Counted from the first letter of the stretch, positions 47,413 through 57,468 are shown. The stretch: 64,000 nt of DNA from Paenibacillus tuaregi (GCF_900086655.1 NZ_LT575476.1:952243-1016242), one strand, 5' to 3'. The notes: generated by a model from the letters alone, not told the origin. A program made the numbers and translations.

Positions 47413-48132
47413 ATGAGACAGAAGGCTGTATTTTTTGACGTGGACGATACGATGTATGATCACTTGTCTCCCCTGAGAGGCGCCCTGACGGGTGTGCTTG
47501 GACTGCCGGAGACGTTTGCATTTGATAAAGCCTATTACTTATTTCGTTACTATAGCGATCTTCTCTCAGAGGAGGAGGGACTGTCCGCCGTGCCGGAGAA
47601 GGCCAAGCTGGAGCGGATGCGCCAAAGACGCTTCATGCTGAGTCTTGCGGAGATGGGCGTAGAGGTGACGGAGGAGCAGGCTGAAGCGCTTCAGGCCTCT
47701 TATCTTCGGGGGCAATTTGAAATTGAGCCCTTTGAAGGGGCGACAGAGCTGATCCGTGAGCTGGATGAGGCAGGGGTTGTGACTGGATTAATTACCAACG
47801 GCCCGCCGGAGCATCAGATGAACAAGATTGCGGTTCTAGGTCTGGACAAGCTGATCCCTTCAGAGCGTATCTTTGTGTCGGGCGCGGTAGGTTATGCCAA
47901 GCCGGACAAGCGCTTGTTCGAGTATGTGAATGAACGGACCGGGACCATGGGCGGAAGCTGTTATTATGTTGGGGATTCCTGGCGCAATGATGTGGTTGGA
48001 AGCCTGGACGCGGGATGGACATCCATTTGGTTCAATCACAGGGGCGCGAAACCTGAATCGGATCATAAACCGCATCATATTGCGGAAAGTTATGAGGAGA
48101 TCCGCAGCCTGTATATGGGCCTTCCCGGATAA
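47413..48132 (+). CDS. HAD superfamily hydrolase (subfamily IA)
   Basis: 239 residues. The four HAD motifs are visible: DVDDTMYD (nucleophile and acid Asp), GLITNGP, the Lys of GYAKPDKRLF, and YVGDSWRNDVVG. A helical cap follows motif I. Probably a phosphatase for a small phosphorylated metabolite. ATG 47413 is preferred because GAGGT lies five bases before it; two earlier in-frame ATGs (47395, 47410) are possible. Confidence 0.88.
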   Translation: MRQKAVFFDVDDTMYDHLSPLRGALTGVLGLPETFAFDKAYYLFRYYSDLLSEEEGLSAVPEKAKLERMRQRRFMLSLAEMGVEVTEEQAEALQASYLRGQFEIEPFEGATELIRELDEAGVVTGLITNGPPEHQMNKIAVLGLDKLIPSERIFVSGAVGYAKPDKRLFEYVNERTGTMGGSCYYVGDSWRNDVVGSLDAGWTSIWFNHRGAKPESDHKPHHIAESYEEIRSLYMGLPG

Positions 48133-48178
48133 TCCGGCGAAACTGCCGCGGGGAGTTGGAATATAAGGGGGACGATGC

Positions 48179-49945
48179 ATGGGTATGATACTTTCTTTTC
48201 TGAAAAAATACCGGGCCACCTCGATCGCCGCACTGTGTATGATGCTCATCGAGCTGTCTGTGGAGCTGATGCAGCCTTATCTGATCTCCAAGATTATTGA
48301 CAATGGCATCCGGGTTAAAGACATGGCTGTAGTGTGGCAGTGGGGGGGCGTGCTGCTTGCAAGCTCCGCTTTGGCTTTTATCGCTGGAATCTCCAGCTCC
48401 TTCTTCGCCTCCCATGCCAGCCAGGGCTTCGCCTTCGATCTACGGGACACGCTGTACCGGAAGGTACAATCGTTCACCTATTCGGTCTTCAGCAGGTTTG
48501 AATCTTCCTCTCTGATTACCCGGCTAACCGGGGACGTCACCCAGCTCCAGGATATGATCTTTATGAGTCTGCGGTTCGCCACAAGGGTCCCGCTTGTTGT
48601 ATTCGGAAGCATCTTGATGGCGCTTATTGTGGACGTGAAGCTGGGATTGCTTCTTGTGGTCACGGTGCCGCTGCTTCTCTTCATCGTGGTGTGGATTATG
48701 AGAAGAGCCGCTTCTAACTTTACTGCGGTTCAGCGGCGCCTGGATGCGGTGAATGGCGTGATTCAAGAGAATCTGACCGGAATCCGCCTGATTCGGGTAT
48801 TCGTCCGTATGGGACATGAGATTGAACGGTTTGCCCGCTTCAGTATGGACCTGATGAAAAGGACAGTTAGGGCGCTCCGGCTGATGGAGACGACAGCCCC
48901 CTTCATTCTGCTGCTGATTAACTGTGCGATCATTGCGGTCCTCTGGTTCGGACGGATCGATATCAGGTCTGGCCATGCTACCGTTGGACAAGTGGTCGCG
49001 GTGGCGAACTATTCACTAAGAATAATAGGGGCACTTTCGGCATTATCCTGGATTCTCATGAATTATTCGAGGGCGATCGCATCCTCCAAGCGTATACAGG
49101 AAGTGATGGATACAGAGGGTGAGGCTGAATTTCAGACCTATGGGAGTAATGAAGCTGAAGCTGAACGTGCTCAGGAGGGTCAGCGGCCGCTCTTGGGACA
49201 AGTGGAATTTAGCAGGGTCGGCTTCCGCTATCCCGGCAGCGATATCACGGTTCTGGAGAACATCAGCTTCCGGGTGAATGCGGGGGAACGGGTGGCTATT
49301 CTAGGGGCCACCGGTTCGGGCAAGTCCTCGCTTGTTCAACTGATACCTCATCTGCACGAACCAACAGAAGGGGAAATCCGGGTGGACGGAACGGATATCC
49401 GGGAGATTCCGGACTCCCTGCTGCGGGCCTCTATCGGTTACGTGCCTCAGGAGGTTCTCCTGTTCAGCGGCTCGGTCAGAGATAATATTGCCTGGGATCG
49501 TGAGGATGCAACGGACGCCGAGATCGAGTCTGCGGCCAGACAGGCTCAGATCTACGAGACGATTGCCCGTCTGCCCGGCGGATTCGGCACGATGCTGGGC
49601 CAGCGCGGCGTGAACCTGTCCGGCGGCCAGAAGCAGCGGCTGTCGATAGCCAGAGCACTGGTGAGGAAGCCGTCGATCCTGATTCTGGATGACAGCACCA
49701 GTGCGCTTGATCTGGCAACGGAAGCGGCTCTGCTGGACGCGCTCAAGGACCTGAGCTGCACGACCTTCCTGATTACGCAGAAGATCAGCTCCACCCTGAC
49801 GGCGGACTTGATTCTGCTTCTGGATGAGGGCAAGCTTACCGCCTGTGGCAAGCACGAGGAGCTGCTTGCCACCTCTTCCTTGTACCGCCAGATTTATGAT
49901 TCCCAATACGGGGAGGGATCTCATCATGTTCAAAGCATTGGCTGA
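48179..49945 (+). CDS. Heterodimeric ABC exporter, degenerate-site subunit (YheI/BmrC-like)
   Basis: 588 residues: six-helix exporter membrane domain (about 1-300), then an ATPase domain with Walker A GATGSGKSS and a normal signature LSGGQ (480-484). The catalytic Glu after Walker B is Asp (LDDSTSAL, D505) and the switch His is Gln (Q534 in LITQKIS), so its ATP site is of the low-activity type. This is exactly the set of changes found in one half of heterodimeric exporters such as BmrCD, LmrCD and TM287/288. ATG after AAGGGGGA. Overlaps the partner gene by 20 bp. Exports drugs or lipids; substrate unknown. Confidence 0.92.
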   Translation: MGMILSFLKKYRATSIAALCMMLIELSVELMQPYLISKIIDNGIRVKDMAVVWQWGGVLLASSALAFIAGISSSFFASHASQGFAFDLRDTLYRKVQSFTYSVFSRFESSSLITRLTGDVTQLQDMIFMSLRFATRVPLVVFGSILMALIVDVKLGLLLVVTVPLLLFIVVWIMRRAASNFTAVQRRLDAVNGVIQENLTGIRLIRVFVRMGHEIERFARFSMDLMKRTVRALRLMETTAPFILLLINCAIIAVLWFGRIDIRSGHATVGQVVAVANYSLRIIGALSALSWILMNYSRAIASSKRIQEVMDTEGEAEFQTYGSNEAEAERAQEGQRPLLGQVEFSRVGFRYPGSDITVLENISFRVNAGERVAILGATGSGKSSLVQLIPHLHEPTEGEIRVDGTDIREIPDSLLRASIGYVPQEVLLFSGSVRDNIAWDREDATDAEIESAARQAQIYETIARLPGGFGTMLGQRGVNLSGGQKQRLSIARALVRKPSILILDDSTSALDLATEAALLDALKDLSCTTFLITQKISSTLTADLILLLDEGKLTACGKHEELLATSSLYRQIYDSQYGEGSHHVQSIG

Positions 49946-51758
49946 GCCGTTCCGCCAGCCGTTTCCAGAGATCGAGCTACAGAGTGGGTCTGCCCGCGGC
50001 GGGAAACCGAAGGCCAAAGCCAAGAATACAGCCGGGACCATAAGACGGATCTGGGGGTATCTGGCCCGCCGGAAGGCGAAGCTGATCCTGGTTCTGCTGA
50101 TGGTTGTGGCCAGCTCAGGGCTAAGCCTGCTTGGTCCTTATATGATCGGTATGGCCGTTGACCATTATTTGACGGGTACCAGCGGACATTGGGGACTGTT
50201 TCTGACCGGGCTGGGGCTTGTATATGTGATGTACGCTCTTACTTCCTGGCTGCAGAACATCTGGATGATTGAAATTTCACAGGAGACCATCTACCGGATG
50301 CGGACCGGACTGTTCGCTCACCTGCATAAGCTGCCCATTTCGTTCTACGGCAAGAGACAGCAGGGCGAAGTAATGAGCCGGGTCACGAATGATATTGAGA
50401 ATGTAAGCTCAACCTTGAACAGCTCAGCAATCGAGATTTTCTCCAGTGTGCTGACCTTGGTAGGTACGCTTGTGGTCATGCTCTATCTGAGTCCCGTTCT
50501 GACCCTGCTGACCTTTCTGGTCGTGCCGCTGATGATTGCAGGCATGCGCTGGATTACACGCCGTACGGGACCCTTGTACAAGCAGCGCCAGAATAACCTT
50601 GGCGAGTTGAATGGATATATCGAAGAGACTTTATCCGGGCAGCGGATTATCAAGGCCTTCTCCCAAGAGCCGAGGGTGATTCGGGGATTTGAAGAGCGGA
50701 ACGAGGCTATCCGCCGCTCAGGTTTCTGGGCTCAGACGATTTCAGGCTTTATCCCGAAGCTGATGAACAGTCTGAACAATCTGAGTTTTGCGGTTGTGGC
50801 GGGCATTGGGGGGATTCTGGCCATCCGGGGTGCGGTTACGGTGGGCATCATCATTGTGTTTGTAGAATATGCGCGGCAGTTCACCCGGCCGCTGAACGAC
50901 CTGGCCAACCAATGGAATACGATGCTGTCGGCTATTGCTGGGGCAGAGCGGGTATTCGAGGTGCTGGATGAGGATGTGGAGGCCAAGGACGAGGGGGCGG
51001 CGGTGAGGCTTGACCATGTTGATGGGAACGTGCAGTTCACGCGTGTTTCTTTTGGCTATGAAGAGAACGGGGATACCCTGTCAGATATCAGCTTTGAGGC
51101 TAAGCCCGGAGAGATGGTTGCCTTGGTGGGGCCGACGGGAGCCGGGAAGACTACCCTGATTCAGCTCTTGTCCCGGTTCTATGATCCTTCCTCTGGAACG
51201 ATCACAATAGACGGACGGGATATCACCACGATCCAGCGGGAAAGCCTGCGGTCTCATATGGCGTTTGTGCTGCAGGATTCGTTCCTGTTCCAGGGGTCGA
51301 TTCGTGAGAATATCCGGTTCGGCCGTCTGGATGCGACGGATGAGGAAGTGGAGGAGGCCTCCAGGCTTGCGAACGCACATGCCTTTATCATGCGGATGGA
51401 CGGTGGTTATGACAAGATCCTGCAGACAGGTGGTGGCGGGATTAGTCAGGGCCAGAAGCAGTTGCTGGCCATTGCGAGAGCAATTCTGGCCGATCCGGCC
51501 ATTCTGGTTCTGGATGAAGCCACGAGCAGCATTGATACCATTACGGAAATCAAAATCCAGGAGGGTCTTCAGCGGCTGATGCATGGACGGACCAGCTTTG
51601 TGATTGCACACAGGCTGAATACGATCCGTCAGGCGGATAAGATCCTTGTGCTTAAAGAAGGCAGGTTGATTGAGCAGGGGCCGCATGATGAACTGATGGC
51701 CAGACAGGGCTTTTACAGCCGCCTGTATCAAGGCCGTCTGGAGCAAGAGGACAGCTGA
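49926..51758 (+). CDS. Heterodimeric ABC exporter, active-site subunit (YheH/BmrD-like)
   Basis: 610 residues: a Lys/Ala/Gly-rich N-terminal tail (about 20-38), six-helix membrane domain (about 45-350), ATPase with Walker A GPTGAGKTT, canonical Walker B LDEATSSID (E531) and switch H562. Its signature motif is degenerate (ISQGQ, 506-510), which completes the inactive composite site with the partner's Asp505. ATG 49926 inside the end of the partner gene follows GGGGAGGG. An upstream in-frame start at 49824 would overlap the partner by more than 100 bp and is less likely. Confidence 0.92.
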   Translation: MFKALAEPFRQPFPEIELQSGSARGGKPKAKAKNTAGTIRRIWGYLARRKAKLILVLLMVVASSGLSLLGPYMIGMAVDHYLTGTSGHWGLFLTGLGLVYVMYALTSWLQNIWMIEISQETIYRMRTGLFAHLHKLPISFYGKRQQGEVMSRVTNDIENVSSTLNSSAIEIFSSVLTLVGTLVVMLYLSPVLTLLTFLVVPLMIAGMRWITRRTGPLYKQRQNNLGELNGYIEETLSGQRIIKAFSQEPRVIRGFEERNEAIRRSGFWAQTISGFIPKLMNSLNNLSFAVVAGIGGILAIRGAVTVGIIIVFVEYARQFTRPLNDLANQWNTMLSAIAGAERVFEVLDEDVEAKDEGAAVRLDHVDGNVQFTRVSFGYEENGDTLSDISFEAKPGEMVALVGPTGAGKTTLIQLLSRFYDPSSGTITIDGRDITTIQRESLRSHMAFVLQDSFLFQGSIRENIRFGRLDATDEEVEEASRLANAHAFIMRMDGGYDKILQTGGGGISQGQKQLLAIARAILADPAILVLDEATSSIDTITEIKIQEGLQRLMHGRTSFVIAHRLNTIRQADKILVLKEGRLIEQGPHDELMARQGFYSRLYQGRLEQEDS

Positions 51759-51850
51759 GAAAGTCGGCTTTTGCCTGAATAAATAGTTTCTTCCCAATTC
51801 ATACTATGACAGTCAAACCATCACATTACATGAATAAGGGGAGCAGACTG

Positions 51851-52477
51851 ATGCAGCAGCAAACAGGATCTCAACAGAACCAGGCCATTCCTGGCTTCAA
51901 CCATGGTGGACACGAAATCTTCGAAGCTCAGGAGATTATTCAATGTACCATCAACATTCTAGATAACTATACGATTTACAAACAATTTGTCAAAGATCCG
52001 GATCTGATGGATATTTTGAATCGTCAAGCCGGCTATATTGAAACGCAGTATAACCTGACTGTGGAATGCTTCAAATCTGGACAAAAACCGAGCCAGGTTA
52101 CCGAACCTTACCTGATTCCAGACATGAAGGAGCAGGTTTACGGCTTGAAGCCTGGCCAGCCGAAAAAGCCAGCAGCCTCGCAGGCCGAAATTGACGATGC
52201 GGCAATCAGCACGCTGATGCTGAACCAAATTAAACCACACGCCTCCGGCCTAGCCAGATCGGCTACAGAGGTTACTAACCCTGTACTCCGCCGTGTGCTG
52301 GCATCCCAATCCCAGAACTTCGTTGAGATGGCTTACGAGCTGTATCAGTATCAGAACGTTCGGGGTTACTACCAAGTACCACAGCTGTCCGGTCAGGATC
52401 TTCACACCCTGCTGAACGGATTTGCTCCATCTTCAGGCATTAACCAAGGTTCCGCTGGCATGGGGCGGACACATTAA
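51851..52477 (+). CDS. CotF-family spore coat protein
   Basis: 208 residues, Gln/Asn-rich ends around a CotF-like ferritin-type helical core (about 20-190): GGHEIFEAQEIIQCTINILD, then YIETQYNLTVECFKSGQ and a second half TLMLNQIKPHASGLARSA with SQNFVEMAYELYQYQNVRGYYQVP. ATG 51851 follows AAGGGGAG; the earlier in-frame ATG 51806 has no such site. Coat proteins of this family form the inner layers of the spore coat. It has its own terminator. Confidence 0.87.
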   Translation: MQQQTGSQQNQAIPGFNHGGHEIFEAQEIIQCTINILDNYTIYKQFVKDPDLMDILNRQAGYIETQYNLTVECFKSGQKPSQVTEPYLIPDMKEQVYGLKPGQPKKPAASQAEIDDAAISTLMLNQIKPHASGLARSATEVTNPVLRRVLASQSQNFVEMAYELYQYQNVRGYYQVPQLSGQDLHTLLNGFAPSSGINQGSAGMGRTH

Positions 52478-52490
52478 GAGAAGATCAAGC

Positions 52491-52525
52491 GGCGCCACAG
52501 GAATTTCCTGCTGGCGCCATTTTTG
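52491..52525 (+). terminator. Terminator after the CotF-like gene
   Basis: Stem GGCGCC-AC-AGGAA / TTCCT-GCT-GGCGCC followed by ATTTTTG. Confidence 0.8.
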
Positions 52526-52581
52526 ATATAAGGATGGTTTTCTTTTACTTGATTATATTTGTTTGGATTGTTTTGGAAGAC

Positions 52582-52634
52582 TTACATTGCTCTTACATAA
52601 ATGAGACACCTGATTAATACAGTTTGACTACAAT
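52582..52634 (+). promoter_or_regulatory. Candidate PhoP-type promoter of the phosphatase gene
   Basis: Two direct TTACAT repeats exactly 11 bp apart (52582 and 52593) resemble half of a Bacillus PhoP box. A -10-like TACAAT lies at 52629 with no usable -35 (ACACCT), as in activator-dependent promoters. Only two of the usual four repeats are convincing. Confidence 0.4.
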
Positions 52635-52713
52635 CGCTTAGAAGAGCCTCGTCTTATCCAGTTGCCTGATTGGAGAAGCAGCGAAGCTTAAGTCATTAAG
52701 AAGGAGTGTAGTC

Positions 52714-55700
52714 ATGAAGCGATGGGGAAGGATTTATTTCAAAGTTTTTCTGGCATTTGTTGTATTGTTAGGCGGATTAGGGACAGCCATCCCGGCCGTA
52801 TCGGTTGGGGCTGAAGAAGGGGGCACAGCAGCTGGTGCAGCTGGTCCTGATGTGCTGCTCGCAAAAAACTCAGAGTGGAAATTCTATGATGCAGGAACCG
52901 ATCTCGGCCCACAATGGTGGGGGTTGGACAAAACCTTATGGGCGTCAGGTGCTGCCCCGCTGGGATACAAGGATAGTGATAAGGTTGTATCCACCGCAGC
53001 TTTCGGGCCGATACAGACCAAGGTTTCTTATGGAGAAGATAAAGAGAACAAGCCCGTGACCACCTATTTCTCCAAAACCGTACATATTAATCAGGCCGAT
53101 CCATATCTCAAATTTGTCGGTCAATTTGGGGTAGACGATGGGATCGTCTTGTATGTGAATGGGACCGAGGTTTACCGGGCAGGTATGCCGACCGGAACCG
53201 TTACTTACGACACCTATGCCAGCTCCGGTGAACCAGACCCTGTCATTTACAGCAATATTGATCTCACAAGCTCACTTAAGCCGGTTTTAAAAGACGGCGA
53301 TAACGAATTTACAGCTGAAATTCATCAGCAAAGCAAATCCAGCTCGGATATTTATTTTGACATGGAGCTGGCGGGTTACAAGGAACTGCCGGGAGACCCT
53401 AGTGGAGGGACCGATCCGGGAACCAATCCAGGCGGGCCTGTCGTAGATGGTGCCCCACGTGCTGTATCGGTAGTATTCAATGGGGACCCGAAAACTGGTT
53501 TTGGCACGGCCTGGTATACGCCTAAAGAAATTACCGGAACCCAAATTCAGGTAGTTGAGGCCCAGAAGCTGAGCGGTGGATCAGAGTTTCCAGCAGAGCC
53601 GGATCTTATATTTGAAGGCTCAAGTGAGACTGTGGATGTGTATATGTCGAAGGCCGACAAAAGTGCAGGGAAACTCACAACATATAACAGCCATAAAGCT
53701 CTTGTGACGGGGCTTAAGCCGGGAATGGAATATGCCTACCGGGTTGGTGACGGCCAAGAAGGTCACTGGAGCGAGGTGGGCAGGTATACTACCGAAAAGC
53801 TGGATAATCAGGATTTTACATTCCTGTTCACCACGGATTCGCAGGGAACAACCGAAAATAACTTTGTGACCTGGGGGCATACACTGCAGGAAGGAATCGG
53901 CAAATACCCGAACTCCTCCTTCATTATTAACAGTGGGGATCTTGTGGATAACGGAGATATTGAGGAGCAGTGGCTGTGGTTCTTTGAGAAGGCCAAAGCC
54001 GAGCTTCAGTTCCATCCACTGGTTCCATTGGTTGGCAACCATGAGAGCAAGAATTATAACAACTATGCATATCATTTCAATCTGCCAAACATCTCGGGAA
54101 CCGGAGCGAAGCCAGATGGCTCGGTCTACGCATATGATTATGGTCCGGCACATTTTATGATTCTGAACACGGAGTACTCCGAAGCCAAGGGGACCGACGT
54201 GGTATATCAGGAGCAGGTGCGCTGGCTGAAGAATGAGGTTGCCAAGACGGATAGGAAGTGGAAAATTGTCCTGCTGCATAAATCACCGTATTCGGTGGCT
54301 AACCATTATAAGGACTCGGATGTATTATTCTTCCGCGACAAGCTGACCGCTGTGTTCGATGAACTGGGCATTGATATGGTGCTTGGCGGCCATGATCATA
54401 CGTATACCCGCAGCTATCAGATGCTTGCTCATGAAGCGCAGAAGGATGTTCAGACTGGCCAGGACGGCAGTGTGCTTAATCCTAAAGGTACCTTGTATCT
54501 AATCACCAATGCGGCTGGAGACAAGAGATACAATGTTAAGGATGATCAGGCTTCTTATGCAGCGAAGTTCGGCCAGCCGGGCAAAGAGATGTTTACAGGC
54601 GTTAATATTACAAAGGATCGTCTTTCCTTCGAGGTTTATACAACGCAGCAGGGCGGAGCAACCGAGCTCTTTGACAATTACGGGATTACCCGGACAGATG
54701 AGGCACCAGCACCTGTTGAGAATGCCAAGTGGTCCAGAACACCGGAAGGCAAGGTTAAACTGAGCTGGACGGCACCTTCCAAGGGAGCCGCAGTGAACGG
54801 ATACCGGATTTATGAGAAGAACAATGCGCTCAAGGTGAATAATTGGACCGCTGCCGTAGCTCATACAGAAGGTACGAAGGAATACAGCATGGTTATTGAT
54901 GAGACCGAAGCGGGCAAATCTTATCAGTTCGTAATTAAAGCTGTGAGCGGCCGGAACAATTCACCGGAGACAGTGGTAACCACGAATGAAGGTGATGGAG
55001 GCGATCCGGGAGCCGGGGCTTCTGTAAGCAAAGTCACCGTAACCTTCTATGGGGATGCGACCACTTCCAAAGGCTTCACTTGGTTTACGCCGCTTTCAGC
55101 ACCGGGCAACGATGTTCAAGTGGTGGAGAAGAAAGGCGGGGAGGCTGACTTCACAGGAGCCCGTGAGTTTACAGGCATGAACGCGCAATCCACGAACTCG
55201 CCGAAGGAACTTGTGCATAAGGCTGAAGCTACGGGTCTTAAACCGGATACGGTGTATTTCTTCCGGGTTGGGGATAAGGCCCAGGGCGTATGGAGCAAGA
55301 CAGGCACGTTCCGTACAGCGCCTAAGAGCGGAGCGTTTACTTTTATCGATCTGACCGATACCCAGGCCAAGAATGAAGAGGAGGCTATTCTGTCCTCGGA
55401 GACCATTGCCAAAGCGTTCCGAACGGTTCCAAACGCCGGATTTATGATGATCAATGGGGATATCGTGGATACCGGCAAAGACGAGAAGCAGTGGGACTGG
55501 TTATTCGGACATTCCGAAGGAAGTCTGCTGAACACCACGATTGTGCCTTCAGCGGGCAATCATGAAGATGATGCGAACAGCTTCATTGAGCATTTTAATC
55601 TCAATTCACCCGATAAATCGGATACGAGTACCGGAGCTTACTATTCTTATAACTACGGAAATACCCATTTTGCGATTCTGAACAGCAATGAGGATTCAGC

Positions 55701-57135
55701 CAATTATTCAAACTTCTCGGATGCCCAAGTGGAATGGCTGAAGAAGGATGTGAGGGAGGCCCGGGCGGCAGGGGCCAAGTGGATTATTGTCAATTTCCAT
55801 AAGGGACCTTACACTACATCCAATCATGCAACCGACACCGATATTATGGGACCGACTGGCGTACGCACCAAGATCGCCCCAATTATGGCGGAGCTTGAAA
55901 TCGATCTTGTATTCCAAGGGCATGATCACATCTATGCCCGCACCAAGCCGATCAAGAAAGACGGCACGGCTTCGGAGGCAAGCAAGATCACGGAAATCAT
56001 CAATGGCAAAAAGATTGAGTATACGGTCAACCCGGGAAGCCCTATCTATCTGATCCCGGCTACAGCCGGACCGAAAGTGTACTACAAGAACACCAGTCCG
56101 AAGCTTGGAGACGCCTACTATCGTCTGTTCGAGGTTGCGGACGAGAACCATGCGGCCAAGTATGGGCCGGACCCGTCCGATAATAAGCGGCCTAAACGCA
56201 GTCAGGTACAGAATTTCGTCGGCATCACGATTGACGGTGACAAGCTGACGGCTATATCTTATGAGATCGATCAGAATCTGAACAACAAGGAGCCGTTCAT
56301 TATCGATCAGTTCGGGATCGTGAAGAAGAGCAGCCCGGGCGGCAATCCGGGTGGCGGGAACAACGGTGGTGGTAATGGAGGAAACGGCGGCAATAACAAT
56401 GGCGGGAATACCGGGGGAACCGGCAATGGAAATCCTAACTCCGGCGGTTCAATCGGGCAGGGCAGCACAGGTACAGGTTCAGATGGAAAAGGGACCGGAA
56501 CCGGAAGCACTCCGAACGGCACAACAGCACCAGGAGCCGGTAATGGTAACGCTAATGGCGGTACTGGCAACACAGGAAATAATCCAGGTAAGGGACAGCA
56601 GGTTTCCCAATTGAATGATATTAAAGGGCACTGGGCGGAATCTGCTATCAATCAAGCGCTGGCCAAAGCTCTGGTTACCGGCTATGGGAATGGTAAGTTC
56701 CAGCCTGACAAAGCGGTGAACCGTCTGGAATTCATGGTTATGCTGGATCGTGTTCTGGGGAATGAAGCTGCAGGTTCAGGGCCGAAGCTGAATTTTAAGG
56801 ATGCTGACAAAATACCAGCTTGGGGCCGCGAAGCTGCCCAGAGATTGGTGCAATCCGGTCTAATCAGCGGATACAGCGATAATACGGTCCGTCCAACCCA
56901 GGAACTCACCCGGGCTGAAATGGCGGTCCTCATCGCCAAGGCTGCCAAGCTTGAGACGAATCCTAAAGCCAAGCTTGCATTCGCCGACGCGGCAGTCGTT
57001 CCGGCATGGGCCGTTCCGTATGTGGCCGCGGCTGTTGACGCAGGCCTGCTCAGCGGAGTCGGAGGCAATCGGTTTGCTCCGGGGGCGAAGGCAACACGGG
57101 CAGAAGCAGCTGCGATGCTGCTGAAGCTTTATTAA
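52714..57135 (+). CDS. SLH-anchored protein with two purple-acid-phosphatase-like domains
   Basis: 1,473 residues. Signal peptide (about 1-32), a beta sandwich (about 45-225), then phosphatase unit 1: an FN3-like PAP N-domain and metallophosphatase with TTDSQG, NSGDLVDNG, VGNHE, LLHKSPYS and GGHDHTYTR. An FN3 domain (about 668-762) leads into unit 2, which repeats the plan with LTDTQ, NGDIVDTG, AGNHE, NFHKGPYT and QGHDHIYAR. All metal-binding motifs are intact in both. A Gly/Asn/Thr-rich linker (about 1205-1300) and three SLH repeats (VNRLE, LTRAE, ATRAE) end the protein. It probably releases phosphate from esters at the cell surface. ATG follows AAGGAG. Confidence 0.92.
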   Translation: MKRWGRIYFKVFLAFVVLLGGLGTAIPAVSVGAEEGGTAAGAAGPDVLLAKNSEWKFYDAGTDLGPQWWGLDKTLWASGAAPLGYKDSDKVVSTAAFGPIQTKVSYGEDKENKPVTTYFSKTVHINQADPYLKFVGQFGVDDGIVLYVNGTEVYRAGMPTGTVTYDTYASSGEPDPVIYSNIDLTSSLKPVLKDGDNEFTAEIHQQSKSSSDIYFDMELAGYKELPGDPSGGTDPGTNPGGPVVDGAPRAVSVVFNGDPKTGFGTAWYTPKEITGTQIQVVEAQKLSGGSEFPAEPDLIFEGSSETVDVYMSKADKSAGKLTTYNSHKALVTGLKPGMEYAYRVGDGQEGHWSEVGRYTTEKLDNQDFTFLFTTDSQGTTENNFVTWGHTLQEGIGKYPNSSFIINSGDLVDNGDIEEQWLWFFEKAKAELQFHPLVPLVGNHESKNYNNYAYHFNLPNISGTGAKPDGSVYAYDYGPAHFMILNTEYSEAKGTDVVYQEQVRWLKNEVAKTDRKWKIVLLHKSPYSVANHYKDSDVLFFRDKLTAVFDELGIDMVLGGHDHTYTRSYQMLAHEAQKDVQTGQDGSVLNPKGTLYLITNAAGDKRYNVKDDQASYAAKFGQPGKEMFTGVNITKDRLSFEVYTTQQGGATELFDNYGITRTDEAPAPVENAKWSRTPEGKVKLSWTAPSKGAAVNGYRIYEKNNALKVNNWTAAVAHTEGTKEYSMVIDETEAGKSYQFVIKAVSGRNNSPETVVTTNEGDGGDPGAGASVSKVTVTFYGDATTSKGFTWFTPLSAPGNDVQVVEKKGGEADFTGAREFTGMNAQSTNSPKELVHKAEATGLKPDTVYFFRVGDKAQGVWSKTGTFRTAPKSGAFTFIDLTDTQAKNEEEAILSSETIAKAFRTVPNAGFMMINGDIVDTGKDEKQWDWLFGHSEGSLLNTTIVPSAGNHEDDANSFIEHFNLNSPDKSDTSTGAYYSYNYGNTHFAILNSNEDSANYSNFSDAQVEWLKKDVREARAAGAKWIIVNFHKGPYTTSNHATDTDIMGPTGVRTKIAPIMAELEIDLVFQGHDHIYARTKPIKKDGTASEASKITEIINGKKIEYTVNPGSPIYLIPATAGPKVYYKNTSPKLGDAYYRLFEVADENHAAKYGPDPSDNKRPKRSQVQNFVGITIDGDKLTAISYEIDQNLNNKEPFIIDQFGIVKKSSPGGNPGGGNNGGGNGGNGGNNNGGNTGGTGNGNPNSGGSIGQGSTGTGSDGKGTGTGSTPNGTTAPGAGNGNANGGTGNTGNNPGKGQQVSQLNDIKGHWAESAINQALAKALVTGYGNGKFQPDKAVNRLEFMVMLDRVLGNEAAGSGPKLNFKDADKIPAWGREAAQRLVQSGLISGYSDNTVRPTQELTRAEMAVLIAKAAKLETNPKAKLAFADAAVVPAWAVPYVAAAVDAGLLSGVGGNRFAPGAKATRAEAAAMLLKLY

Positions 57136-57468
57136 ACTGAATAAAGCAAGATAAGACAGAAAGAGGGATTTCGCGGGGCGAAATCCCTCTTTTTTATAGA
57201 GATAGTACAATTGGTCAGAGAAGATGATCCTTATATTGTTACAGCAATGATGCCTGTAGAATGATGCCTTTTCTGTCGTAGGAATGGAATGAACTATAGA
57301 CTGTCAATCTAATCTGATAGCTAATAGTTGAAATATACCCCAAGCCCGGAATTTTAAACGAGAGCATAGATCAGCTGTAAAATCATAAACCTTACCTGCC
57401 GAGGTAGACATCTACTATATAGAATGAGAGAATACTTGTATTGAAATTTTTGAGGGAAGGAATGAGTC
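57136..57468. other. Intergenic region after the phosphatase gene
   Basis: Apart from the terminator at its left end, it holds a short direct repeat (AATGATGCCT-like, twice near 57250) and AT-rich sequence before the oxidoreductase. No ORF or RNA recognised. Confidence 0.5.
57161..57196 (+). terminator. Terminator after the phosphatase gene
   Basis: Perfect arms AGAGGGATTTCGC/GCGAAATCCCTCT with a GGG loop, followed by TTTTTT. Confidence 0.92.
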
